NCBI GenBank assembly: GCA_030411725.1
Contig: MU839846.1
Span: 186,001-250,000 of the forward strand
Source: Echria macrotheca
Taxonomy: Eukaryota > Ascomycota > Sordariomycetes > Sordariales > Schizotheciaceae
DNA length: 64,000 nt
Direction of reading: 5' to 3'
Shown in pieces: positions 46,140 to 57,400 of this stretch. Below the pieces are notes generated by a model. It was not told the origin of the DNA and made no database searches. It was given only the letters and a program-made list of their open reading frames with translations. Within the stretch, counting starts at the first letter, position 1, and each line of letters starts with the position of its first letter. Position numbers and translations under genes: made by a program.

Positions 46140-46818
46140 ATGATCCTAGCAGACCTCCTCTCCATAATCCTGCGGCTCGCAGAGCTCGCCTTCGCCGCCA
46201 TCGTCGCCGGCCTCACGGGGACCTACCTGCACGCGGCCAAGGGCGCGTCGGCCTGGAGCCTCGGCCGGTTCATCTACACGGAGATCGTCGCGGGTTTATC
46301 TATCATCTTTGCGATCATCTGGCTGTTCCCCTTCAGCGGGAGCTTTATCCATTGGCCGGCGGACTTGTTTATTAGTGTCATGTGGTTTGTTGCTTTTGGG
46401 CTTATGGTTGATTGGTTGAATGGGGCTTGCGGGTAGGTTTTATTTTTTTTATTTATTTCCTGATCTTTTCTTTTATTTATGTGTGCAGGTGTGGGCTTGG
46501 GAGTTTTGGGTATGGAGAAGAGTTTGCTGACACATTGACAACAAATAGATATGTCTTTGACTGGAGCAGTGTTGGGTTTGACGGGACTGGCAGCTGCGGG
46601 CAATGGAAGGCCGACGTGGCGTTTGCTTTCCTGAGTGCCATTTGCTGGCTTGTCAGTGCCATTCTTGGGTATGTATTTGTTACCCGTCAAGCTGAGAGCA
46701 GAGAGAGGCTAATGAGGAGTGTAGCATCTACTGGGTCCATCGCCATACCTCCCGCGCGCCCGTGGCTACCACGTCGACGTATGGCCGTCGGAGGTGGTAC
46801 CGGCGCTCGCGCGTCTAA
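46140..46818 (+). CDS. small four-helix membrane protein, MARVEL-like
   Basis: Tetraspan membrane protein resembling fungal MARVEL-domain proteins. Preferred model: exons 46140-46432, 46549-46668 and 46725-46818, giving 168 residues. Four hydrophobic helices are visible: ILRLAELAFAAIVAGL, IVAGLSIIFAIIWLFPF, LFISVMWFVAFGLMVDWL and VAFAFLSAICWLVSAILG. The chain then ends in a basic tail (IYWVHRHTSR ... RRRWYRRSRV) rebuilt across intron 2. A conserved-looking FDW...CGQWKADVAFAF lies between helices 3 and 4. Intron 1 has two in-frame acceptors, 46486-46488 (188 residues) and 46546-46548. I prefer the second because a CTGAC branch-like motif sits just upstream and the product matches the usual loop length. 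Role unknown, perhaps membrane organisation. Confidence 0.75.
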
Positions 46819-48444
46819 AAGTCGATTTCTCTCGGAATCTGTTTTATGTCTTGTCTCTCTGGTCGCCTCGAAAAGATTGTCTCGACTGTCGCTTTCTACG
46901 ATACCCATCTCTCATGGTAGTTTTGTTCTAGGGCTGTAATGTATTGGATGTTGTTTGGAGACAAGGAGGAGAGGAGGCAGTTGAGTGTGAAGATGGGGCT
47001 GGCCTCCATGATCAGGGAGAGGGAGGGTTCCAACTATCTGACTTGCATTTATTGCGTAAATATGTAATGTCTTTTACCAATCGATGTTTCTACCTCACAT
47101 CTGAAGACTTTGACATGTTGCTGGAAACTCGTCGTGCAATAACAGCAGGACTCACAGGTCCCATGTCGTAAGCTGCGGGAAGGCTGAGAGTCTTGGAATA
47201 CCGTGCGTACATCCGTTGCGTACATCCGTACAACCACCTGAGCCACCGGTAGCTTTCTTCATCCGTTCTCTACATTGGCTCTACATTGGGTATGCTCAAA
47301 ACCCAGGGCACTCGTCCACGGCATGAAGGAATCCATCTGTTAATTCGATACGCGGCGATCATGTAGGTCTAGACGAGTCTTTCCAACCACCTGTGCCCCC
47401 CGGTTTGATACTCGGACACGCGTGAGAAAATTACAAAGACCATGTGAGCTGTTGCAGCCCAGTGCCGAGCAGAGCACAACGTCCCGTGTTTAGCCTCGCC
47501 AAGAATGACCACGTGAGAAAGGTAAAACTGCAGAGAAAAAAAGTTGGAACAGTTCCCATAAGGCTCGGCAAACAAACTGGCGTCATTGGAATGCCCTACA
47601 GCTGCGGCATTGAGCGATCTCCACCGCGTGACATCTGGAGACTGGCCGCGGAGAACAAATCGATGACGTTGAGGGGACCAAGAATAAAGATGAAAATGTG
47701 GGGTAAGTGCGGGGCTGAACGAAAACGGCTGATGCAGCTTGCCAGTTGCCAGTGGACAGCTGCGGGGCTGTTTGGAGCTCAGCTCACGCCTCGTTTGTTT
47801 TGGCAGCAATGAGCAACACCCGCTCGATGATTCTGATCATAGGCAATTGTGTTCTAATTGCAAACACATTGACTATGACGCCCATATCAGCTCTGTATGG
47901 CTCATCCACTAGAAATACCAAGAATATGGACAACGGAATCAGCCTGAAACCCGATGCACTAACAGGGCAAACAGGTACCTGAGTGCCGCTGCAGGGGCCG
48001 CGTACCCGTGCACCCAGGCGAAAACTCGTCTCAACGTCAGCGCCACGGCTGATCCACTATGACGCTCGAAGTGGCTCAACTCTCAACTTCATTCAAGCTT
48101 CTCCCACTGCTTCGCAGATGAAATGACGTTGGCACAGCCACAGCATGCGGATCGACAAGGCAGCGGATCCACGTGCCGCTTTCATTGTCGGATCCCCAAG
48201 CTATGACGACGATGAGATCAGTTTCAGTCGTCGTTGCCGGCAAGACCTGATGCATCCGCCATTCTGGGCGGACCGCAACGTCACAGTGATGGATCCCTTC
48301 TCAGGAATGGGTATAAGTAGACGGCCTGCCGAGAGAGTCTAGCCATCATCACTACAGCAATCACAAAGCATCAAAGAACTCTACACTCGAACAATCTACA
48401 CTACCACACACACACCAACACAAACACAACCTACGACAACCAAC
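46819..48444. other. intergenic, promoter of the repeat-protein gene
   Basis: It includes short direct repeats such as CGTACATCCGTTGCGTACATCCG near 47204-47229. AGGGG, a stress-element core, occurs near 47991. No coding frame is supported. Confidence 0.45.
48312..48318 (+). promoter_or_regulatory. TATA-like box of the glycine-rich repeat gene
   Basis: TATAAGT about 130 bp upstream of the ATG at 48445, followed by a CA-rich leader (CACACACACCAACACAAACAC). Both features fit a strongly expressed fungal gene. Confidence 0.45.
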
Positions 48445-49430
48445 ATGTCGGGCATCGTCAACAAGATCAAGGAGGCCGTCCACTCGGACAAGCACTCCGC
48501 TCCCGAGGGCACCCACGGCCCCCACAACTCTCGCGTTGCCAACGCTGCTGACCCCAGAGTCGATTCCGATCGGGACGGCTCTAACACGATGGGCAACACC
48601 ACCGGCCGCACCGCCGGCCACGGCGAGTACGGTTCCGGCATGGGAACCGGCGCCACCACGGGTAACACCTATGGTAGCACCGGAAACACCTTTGGCAGCA
48701 CTGGAAACACCTTTGGGAGCTCTGGCACCCACGGTACCCACGGCACATCGGAGGGCGTCCACGGCCCCCACAGCTCGCGTGTTGCCAACGCTGCCGACCC
48801 CCGCGTCGATTCCGATCGTGACGGTTCCCGCAACATGGGCGCCGCCACCAGCGGCACCGGTACCGGCATGGGCATGGGAACTTCCCACGGTCTCGGCGGT
48901 ACTACCGGAAACACCTTTGGTAGCGAGCAAACGTACGGCGCCGGCTCCGGCGCGACCGGTATGACCGGCACCCACGGCGCGTCGGCTGGTACCTATGGTC
49001 CTCACTCTTCGCGCATGGCCAACGCTGCTGATCCCCGTGTGGATTCCGACCGCGACGGTCGGGGCGCTATCGGCACCGGTCCCGGACCTGCGCCCAACAC
49101 GGCCGGCCCGCACAACAACGACATGCTCAACAAGGTCGACCCTCGTGTCGACTCGGATCTCGACGGGAGCAAGACGCTCGGCGGGAACAAGACCTATCAA
49201 CAGTAAGTAAGTATGCTCTATCAATATCACAAGGGGGAGTTGGTGTTGACAGAGACAAAAGAGGAAGCGGCTTGACAGGACATCGCGATCCCACGGACGC
49301 GGCGCAGGTGCCGCCCTCGGTGCTTCAGAAGACGGTCGGGGGTGTGCAGATTGCACATGATGATCACGGACACCACCGCGAGCGGAGGAACAGCATCAAG
49401 ACGCACCAGGAGACGTTTCGGGGTGTTTAA
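48445..49430 (+). CDS. glycine-rich hydrophilic repeat protein (hydrophilin/stress-protein-like)
   Basis: Exons 48445-49202 and 49253-49430 (50-nt intron, GTAAGT...ACAG) give 311 residues. A motif of about 22 residues, GPHSSRVANAADPRVDSDRD, occurs at 25-46, 107-128 and 185-205, with a decayed fourth copy at 221-242. The copies are separated by Gly/Thr/Ser/Met-rich spacers with GNTFGSTG units. The chain is very hydrophilic, has no signal peptide, no Cys and almost no Trp or Phe, so it is probably disordered. The second exon adds a basic, His-rich tail (HDDHGHHRERR). Such proteins are usually abundant under drying, starvation or in spores. That role is inferred from composition only. Confidence 0.8.
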
Positions 49431-50857
49431 TTTTTGGGGGGGATGATACCAATACCTGTGATGAAGAACACTGAGATGAACTTTCCTTGCGATGCTTTTT
49501 GTTTCCTATCCTAGCTGTATTAGTTAGATGAACCAAGAATGGCACGACTACTACATTCTACCTAGAATTGGGACTTGCTTGACATGGTGATGTGAACTTG
49601 ATCGTCTCTCGACAGTTTTGACTGGATGAAGTTATTCAGGCAACACAAACTCCAGTTTTCTACCTCGGGAGAACAAATTGAAGACAAATTCGCCGGAAGA
49701 TTAAGAAAGACATCCCGCAATCAAGACAAGACAGCTGCGGCCCGAAATCGGGGATTTTTCCACCTACGTACTGCACGGAACCGAAAAGGAAACCCGCTTC
49801 GATATTCGACGCGGTGTAACCACCACCACCACCCACAGGGCGGCAGGGAACAATATCTCCGGCGGCAGGTTACACACAACCAAGACAAGACAATACAAGC
49901 AGGGTGTGTCTCGGCTCTCGGGGGATTTTATGTGTTAGGCTGTTAGCGCATGTGATGTTATGTAGGTGGTTATGGTGATGACCGTTTTCTGTCTTGACTT
50001 GTAGTTGTCTGTCGAATGGTAATTCCCAGCACGGCGGTACGCTTGCGTATTTTGCACCTATTTTGCGTATTCCGAGCCCAAAGAGGGAAGCCCGGGTACG
50101 GGCACGCCAGGTTCCCTCCAGCCTCAGCGAATGAGGAAAGCAAGGCTAGCAGACAGAGGTGACACCTCAAATTGGGTTTGTGGATTGTGGATTGTGGTGT
50201 CAAGCCTCATCTCGCTCAGCTTGCCTTTTTGCCCTGTTTTTGCCCTGGAGCTGGGCTGATCTCGGGTCGGCCACCACTCGCCTGTTCGCCTCGTTGGACC
50301 CTTTGAGAAAGAGACGTTCAGGGTTTGTGTTTGCTGTGCTGTGCCGCAGGCCGGTCGGCAAGTCAGGCCCAGGGTTGAGGTACCCGGTCGTGCCGGTTCT
50401 GGACGCCGGCAGCATGGCTTCCTTACACAGTACCTATCGCGCGAAATTTCCTCTCCTGGAATTTTGACTTGGAGTGTCGATTATGTACAAATCCGATCAA
50501 GCTTTGCGATGTAAACTATCCTGCCCGAGACACTGCGGAAATAACAGATAGAGTCGGTGAAGAAGAAGAAGAAGAAGAAGAAGAAGAAGAAGAAGAAGAA
50601 GAAGAAGAAGAGGTGTCGTTGCTTGCCGAGATCCGAGACCACACGGCACGGCCAAATCGAGATGTCTGCATTGCGTCCGCGTCCGCGTCCGCGTCTGCAT
50701 GCAGACATCTGCACGGGAAATTCCTCCAAGATATTCTGCAGACCAAGCCATGGGTTTCTGTGAACGGTTCTGTAAATGTTTCTGTAACTGTTTGTAACCC
50801 GTGATAATGTATCCCTGATATCTAAAATGGCAATATCCAAACACCTCGCAACCAAGG
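49431..50857. other. intergenic between converging genes
   Basis: 3' regions of the repeat-protein gene (+) and the CSA-like gene (-). It holds a (GAA)n run and a short GTCCGC repeat (about 50677-50695). No gene seen. Confidence 0.5.
50558..50612. repeat. (GAA)n microsatellite, about 18 units
   Basis: An uninterrupted GAA/AAG run. It creates long spurious Glu/Lys/Ser reading frames. It is non-coding and about 250 bp downstream of the stop codon of the CSA-like gene. Confidence 0.9.
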
Positions 50858-52620
50858 CTACTGCCCAAACGTGACCTGCCGCCCCATCAAACTCCTATAA
50901 GCCTCATCCAGCGCCTTCCGCTTCCTAGACCTCTCCTCCGCCACATCCTCGGCATCCTCATCCTCATCATCAGCCCCTTCGGTCCGGGGCATCCTGTAGT
51001 AGATTAAATTAGCTACGTGCCTCTTTAGAAGAACCCATGTCTCAGTCCCAAAAGCTCTGCACTCCCGAGACAGCCTGATACAAAAAAAGGAATAATCGCA
51101 TCCGACCTGATACTCACCACGCCCGGATCTGTCCATCCATATGTCCACTATACAACCCCCCCGGAGCATTCGACCCGCCCATGACCGGACCGTTACAGCT
51201 CTGGCCGCCGCCGCCTGCGCCTCTCCACACCACTATTCCTCGCCATTAGCACTCATACCGGTAAATCACCGAGAAACACATTCATACCAGAAGTAACCCG
51301 ATTCCGCACGCTCTGCCTCCCCCCCCTCGCGCCAGCGGCAAACGCCGCCATGCCCGTCCCCGTCCCCGGCCCTCGCAGTCTCGAAACCACCTTCCCATCC
51401 CCCATCCGCAGCAGCAAAATCTCCGTCTCGTTGGGGAACACAAGCACCCGATCATCCCTTGCGAGCGTCGCCGGGACCACCACCATCGGTATACTCCCCA
51501 CATGAGAATTCCGAATACTCGGCCCAAAGTTGACCAGCGTGTTCCGCCCCGTCGCGGCGTCCCACACCCTCACGCGCCGATCATGCCCGGTCGAGACGAG
51601 GAACGCGCCATCGTCGGTCCAGACCAGCCCGTTCGCCGGGCCATGGTGCGCCTTGGCCGAGGCGCGGATAATTCCCCCCCCTCGGTTCGCGTCTCCTCCT
51701 CCTCCCATGGAAGCCGGAGGATTCCGGCCGGGGTGGAAGATGCCCAGCCCGTCCTCCTGGTCGAGCAGCGCGACGAGCCCGTTGGACCGGCGCACGTCCC
51801 ATATCCGCACGGCGCCGTCGACGGCCGCGCTGGCGAGGGCGTGCGGCTGGGACGGGGACCAGGACACGGCCAGCGTCGCGCCGGGGGGCGAGGATGCGGA
51901 CGCCGACGGCGCGACCAGGGACTGCACGGCCGCGGCGGAGCGGAGATCGACGAGGCGGACGGCCGGGTGCTGCGTGCCGCAGGCGACGAGGAGGTGGTCT
52001 GCCGCTGGCGAGACGGCGTGCGTGTAGACCTTTGCGTTGAGTGCGAATGTGCCCGAGACGCGGGCGGTCGCGGTGGACCAGAGCTTGAGGGTTTGGTCGA
52101 AGGAGGAAGACAGAAAGGCCGAGGGATCGAAGGGGTAGAAGGAGAGGTGGGTTATGCCGAAGCGGTGGGCTGCGGCTGGAGAGGGGGACGAGGACGAAGA
52201 CTCGGCGCGCTGGATGGTGGATAGGGGGGTGTATTTGAAGAACGACGACGACAAGTTGCTGGGGTTGGCGCACTGTTCGAGGTCCCAGAGACGGATGGTT
52301 GCGTCGGCACCGCCGGATATGAGACTATTTTTGTTTGTTAGAGAAGTGGATCAAATATGAAGGAAATGTTTAAGAAAATACATCCGGCCGTCAAACCGCT
52401 CCAGCGCAAGCGCCGTCACGCCGGCCTGGTGGGCCCAGAGCGACTCCGACTCGGACTCGGCATGGTCCCCTCGGTGACGGGCCGGGGGCCGGTCCCCGCA
52501 GTCGAAGCGGAAGCGCGGCGCCGACCGGAAGGAGCGCAGCAAGGTGTCCGTCTGGATACGTGCGAAATCGCGGGGGTGGAGCGTCCCGACGGACCGCTCA
52601 AACAGGAGGGAATTCAACAT
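50858..52620 (-). CDS. CSA/ERCC8-like WD40 protein (Rad28 type)
   Basis: WD40 substrate receptor related to CSA/ERCC8, expected in a DDB1-CUL4-type ubiquitin ligase in transcription-coupled repair in the nucleus. Four exons (52382-52620, 51288-52324, 51118-51232, 50858-50993) give 508 residues. All junctions restore WD40 strands: FDGRILISGGADATIRLWDL across intron 1, RVTSVVWRGAG across intron 2 and GQIRAWMPRTEG across intron 3. The N-terminus (MLNSLL...HPRDFARIQTDTLLRSF) and the acidic tail after the last blade match the family layout. Intron 1 has the weaker donor GTATTT, and intron 3 is 124 nt long. Its start lies only 553 bp from the divergent plus-strand gene at 53174. The repair role comes from the family, not from this sequence. 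Confidence 0.82.
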
Positions 52621-53173
52621 GCATACGAAGGTTTTTGATAGACACAGAAAGGGAAAACAAATGCTGCTTGGTTTGTGTGTCGTCACTGAACAAAAAATGT
52701 GGGGGTTTCAATGGGAAATGCGGGGTGTGGGGCCTGACAAGCATAAACTCACCACTCAGATTCTTCAAGTTACTGATCACTAACACCTCCCCCAAAAAAG
52801 TCTCCGTGGAATTTTTTAGAGCTGTTTCATGTCATCAACCTTATCTGATTCCCCGACCCGACATTCTGGGACCTAAGAGAACCAAAGGATCAAGAAGGTT
52901 TTTAATCGGATGTTTTCGGTAAAGAAAGGAAAAAATGCAACAACGGAGTAAAAACCGTAACGAGAGGAGGACAACAGCATCGTCACCAACGACGACCCAA
53001 GACGATAAACCATCAAAGAAGCGACTACGTGGCAGGGCAATTAATGTATACGACGCCGTGGCTGGTATTTTACCCTTCACTCTTGTTTACTACCTATGTG
53101 GCGGGGAATAAGTACTAAACGTCGAAAAAGGCAAAAAACCACACCACCCAAAACCACCATCAATATCGGAATC
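52621..53173. other. divergent promoter region between CSA-like and unknown gene
   Basis: A 553-bp space between genes pointing apart. A 58-codon frame (52935-53111, ending at TAA 53109) lies in the same phase as the conserved frame downstream and could be an upstream exon or chance. Confidence 0.5.
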
Positions 53174-53843
53174 ATGGAAGACCGCAACAGACTCCAAATC
53201 TTCAGAACCGCCGCGCGTCCTGGCGCCCGAGGATGTCCTCTTCCGCCGCAAGCACGCGCCCACGCGCTACGCCGAGGCGGACCTGTACTGGGAGGCGTAT
53301 GACGAACTAAAGGAAGGGCAGCTGCCCGAGTCGGAGCTGCTGGGCGGGATCCATGCCTATGCCAGTCGGTTCTATGCGGCTTTGGGAGCGAGGGTTGCGC
53401 GGAGGGAAAGAAGAAAAAGTGGTGTGGGACCAGGGTTGAGAGGAAGTGTTTTTAGCGCGCTGGTCGATGAGAAGAGTATTGACGGGACGGGGCTTTTGGC
53501 GCTGGGGATTCTGCTGGAGGAGGCGGCGAGGGAGGCGGTTAGGGAGACTGGGGCGGCGAGGGTGCTTGTTGAGGGGCGGGAGGTTAGACGGTCTGCTGAT
53601 CGCGACAAGGACGGTGGTGGTGGTGGTGATGGGCTGGGAGGGGGAGGGGGTGAGGGTGCTGGTATGGGAGGGGACGGAGATGGTGATTTGAGGGTGGGTG
53701 GAGGCGGTGGTGAGGACGACACTCAAGATGGGACGCAGGAGAGAGAGGCTAAGCGGAGGAGGATAGAGGCTGGTGGGCCTGTTGATGAGAGGGGACGCGG
53801 TGCGCCCCGAATCTCCGTCCCGTTGAGAACTGTAAGATACTGA
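53174..53843 (+). CDS. conserved protein of unknown function, start region out of frame
   Basis: From about 53191 to 53843 one frame looks like a real protein: SSEPPRVLAPEDVLFRRKHA, then LYWEAYDELKEGQLPESELL, a GGIHAYASRFYAAL helix, DGTGLLALGILLEEAAREAV and a Gly/Asp-rich, basic tail. I do not recognise the family. That frame is open from 53112 but has no ATG. The nearest ATG (53174, MEDRNR...) is one base out of phase. Either a one-base difference follows the ATG (assembly error or real mutation), or translation starts in an upstream exon. A fitting splice is 52935-53064 joined to 53191-53843 (donor GTATTT, 260 residues). It may share promoter DNA with the CSA-like gene. Confidence 0.5.
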
Positions 53844-54470
53844 TGGATAACTTTGTGTTCTTGATACCCATTTGATAGCGTTTACGTTGGGGTTGCTTTT
53901 GGGAGAGGGGACACGCCTGTATTAGTTCTGTAATAGTCTCCAGAGTTGCTCGAGAGCCGTCTGTTGATGCTTCGAGATGGCATACGGTTTGATGCGAACC
54001 TTGACATTCGTTGTCATTATCTCAAGAGTCTTGTGGGCCATATATCTGCCTGTAGTGGTCCAGTGTCTACGGACCACGATTGAGATAACTCATGGAACCT
54101 GTAGGGCTAGGAAAGAGCACCTCAGTCAAGATGGAAGGCACGTATGGACCTAGGGCCTAGTGTTTAGCCACGACCAGAGAGAGCCATCCTCTCCTCTGTA
54201 AAACAAGCATCTTTACCTGCACTTCTTCAAACCCCACGTTAACCCACTGAGTCAACCATGACCGACATCAAGCAGCATGTCAAAAATATCACAACACCAG
54301 TCACTTCAACTTCGCATCGAGATATATCAGGGCCAGCCCGGCGACAAAACCCAACAAAACAACCACTTCATCAATCCACACCCGTCAGGAACCTCAGATA
54401 TCCAAACGCACCTACGACGGAAAACAACGTCACACACACACCACATAGCGCCCCGCACGTCAGGCTGGGA

Positions 54471-54490
54471 GGCTGGCTGGCTGGCTGGCT
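54471..54490. repeat. (GGCT)n tandem run
   Basis: About four to five GGCT units. A second run of the related GGCA unit lies at about 54651-54680. Confidence 0.8.
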
Positions 54491-57400
54491 GCGAGCAAAA
54501 CCAAAGAAGTAAACGAGTGGGATGGGAGGGGCACTCGGGCAATACATGGCAGGTGGGACGGGATCTAACGTTGGCACGTGGGCATTTGTTCGGCGCGACG
54601 GCCGTGCAGTTGTTCTTTCTCGGGGCAGTCCAAAAACCGGCAGGCAGGTTTGGCAGGCAGCGGGCAGGCAGGCAGGCAGAAAAAAACGTGGTGAGGAGGC
54701 AAGAAAAAAACCGGTGAGGTTGCCAAGCATGGTACCGAAGCTGCGGGTTTGCGCGCGTTGGATTCTGTTGCGGTTGCGGTCACCGGCCGGTCTGTGTGTT
54801 CGCGGCGACAGGGCCCGGTCGCAGAGAGGAGGAGACAGACTGTGATGAGGAGAAGAAACCTTGCCGGAGACATTCGGTTCGCATCTTGCCCGGTCTCCGA
54901 AAGTTCTTTCCCCCCCACCGCCGGTTTAACGATCAGACTACGGAATAGTTCGACGTTCAAAGTTCGCGACCAGTCGGCCACCTCCACCTCCACGCACCCG
55001 GTGGGTGGCTTTCTACCCCATTTCTTTTTCTCCGCAAACAGAAAAGCCGTAATAACGACCAGAAACCAATCCGAAAAGCCCATCACACAACGCACACGCA
55101 AGCCATGGGGTGGGTTTGCTGCTACCGCGGGGCAAACCGTGGTTCCATGCAACCACCCGAACAGATCCAATCATTTGGCCTGCCCGGCGACATTCCGACC
55201 AAGAAACGCTCTTGTGCGGTTCGAGAACCGCTTGTGATGTGCTTCTGCCATTATCTCGCAACATCCCCCGCCTTGTCGCGCGCCACCGAGGCCACAGTGT
55301 AACGGTTGGCTTATCATTCCCATTCAGCGAAACAAAAAGTCACCGGACCGCCGCCATGATCCCATCAAACCCAGCACAGCAGACAAAAAAAACCGGCTCG
55401 GCCGTTTCACTTCAGGATATGCCGAGAAGCATGATGGCGATCTGCAAAATCGGTTCTCGGAGTCAACCTTGGGTGTGTGTCTTGCTGCAACCGGGGAAAG
55501 ATTGACACAAAAAGACCAGGCCAAGCACGCAATCCGGGTCTCTCATCCCAGACACGACTCCAGGATAACCGGCATGCCTGATCGGGAAGGAAGTTGGAGA
55601 ACCAACCCACTGACAAAAAGTTGCTTCTTTTCTCTCCCCTTCACTATTGTTGCTGCTGTCGCTGCTGCTGCTGCCCGTGCCGCCGGGCCATTCCAATTCT
55701 TATCTCCAGGCACGGTGGAATCCTTTCCTCACCGAGGCGACGCCATCGGGATTACCAAAGCGACGTATCTGATCCGATACCGACGTCATGGTCAACCACC
55801 GGTGAGGTCCGAACCCAACGCGTTGGGAGCCTCCCTCGTTGCCCTCCCACTCCTGGCTCCTCCTGATGAGCCGTGTCCCGGACCTCGCACTTCGCCGGCG
55901 GTGGTGGCTTTTCCAAAAAGAAAAAAGGGGCGGCCTTCTAGAAAAGGGCCCGAGAAGCCACTATTTACGCACCGATGGCAACTACTGCGTAAACTGACTC
56001 GTTCCGTAGCGGTGCCATTCGCGCGGGATACGAGGCGTACATAGGGGCCCAGAAATCCAATGGTGAAAACACGGGCGAGGAGGGAGGGCGCCGTGGGCGC
56101 CCGAATGAGCGGAGAAGGGGCTTTGTTCGCCGCTCCGTAGCGTCGTTTGACATGCTGACGGCGCCCACGCCCTCGGGCCTTCATCCACGCTCCTGGGACC
56201 GCTTTGGCGGTTCTGATTGGCCTGGCGCGGACTTTTGCGGGATGAAGACCCCTGCCGATGACCATCCTGCCCCCTCCCCCCGGAGAAGCAGCACACACAC
56301 AGCACATGCCAAGCTGGCGCAAATGATTTTGGGGGCCCTGATGGATCATGGATGGGCCGGCCGGCCAGCTTCTCGGTTCGTCGTGGCCGCCCCGGCGTGA
56401 TGACTGGAAAAGGACGTCGGAGTCAGCGCCCTCTTTTTCTTCTAGAACAACCAGGTTCCAACGCCGTCTCTCCCTGGGCGCGCTCGGGCTGGCTCTCTGT
56501 GGCTTCTAGCTTCTCTGCAACGCTGGTTGGTCGGCTGCACAGATCAACAAATTGTCCGGGTGGCAGAGGCTTGCTTGCTTGCTGCTGCCCCTCCGCTGTT
56601 TGATGATGAGGGGGGGCCCTCTCCGCCGTCGGTAGCTTGCCGAGAGGAGTCTGCCCGCCGCCACTTGCGGGGGGTTGGGAGGGAGGGGAACCGCAACGTC
56701 GCAAACACAGAGCTGCCGGAGATGCCTCACCTTGGGTATCTGGAGATGGCAATACGTTGTCGATCCTCAACGTCCTTCCACCCGTCTAGTGTATCCACCA
56801 CAAGATTGCCCCAAGAGCGGTCAAAATCCAACCGGGCTCCGAGGGAGTGGTATCGGGAGAGGGCGTCGTGATAATAAGCCGCCCTTCCCGCTCGTGGTTA
56901 GCAGGCGGGTTCGGGCCATGGCAGTGGCCAGCTAATCCCGATGAGAGCACACACACGCGCGCGCTGCAATTTCACCTCAAGAACACCAGTGAGGTGGTGA
57001 TTGAAGCAGATTGAAGGAAGCCGAATCAGCTCTTACCAATCATCGTCGCTCCTGGCAGCCGAGAGAGCCGTGCGGGCCCTATCCCAGCTTCCCGGCACGC
57101 ACACTGCTTGTGAGCCAGACCCGGCAAACTTTCCCCAGCCGTGCTCCGAGTACACTACGGAATCGCTCGCAGCCGGCAAGGGCGACAAGACGGCTACACG
57201 CTCGACAGAATCGGCGTTGCAACCGCGCTGCTGACAGCTGGCCTCCACAGGCGAGTCCACCCTGTCATGGCCGCTGGCAGCCTGACGCGCCCACAACAGG
57301 CACAGGTCTTGGCCCGAGAACTCCCTGTCTACGTTGTATCCCAAGAGTCACGGTCGCAACTTCGCAAGACCCAGAAGATCGCGGGTACGGACAGGTACGC

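Noticed and set aside
50558..50612. Poly-Glu/poly-Ser frames around the GAA run
   Set aside because: They are created by the microsatellite itself and have no other coding features.
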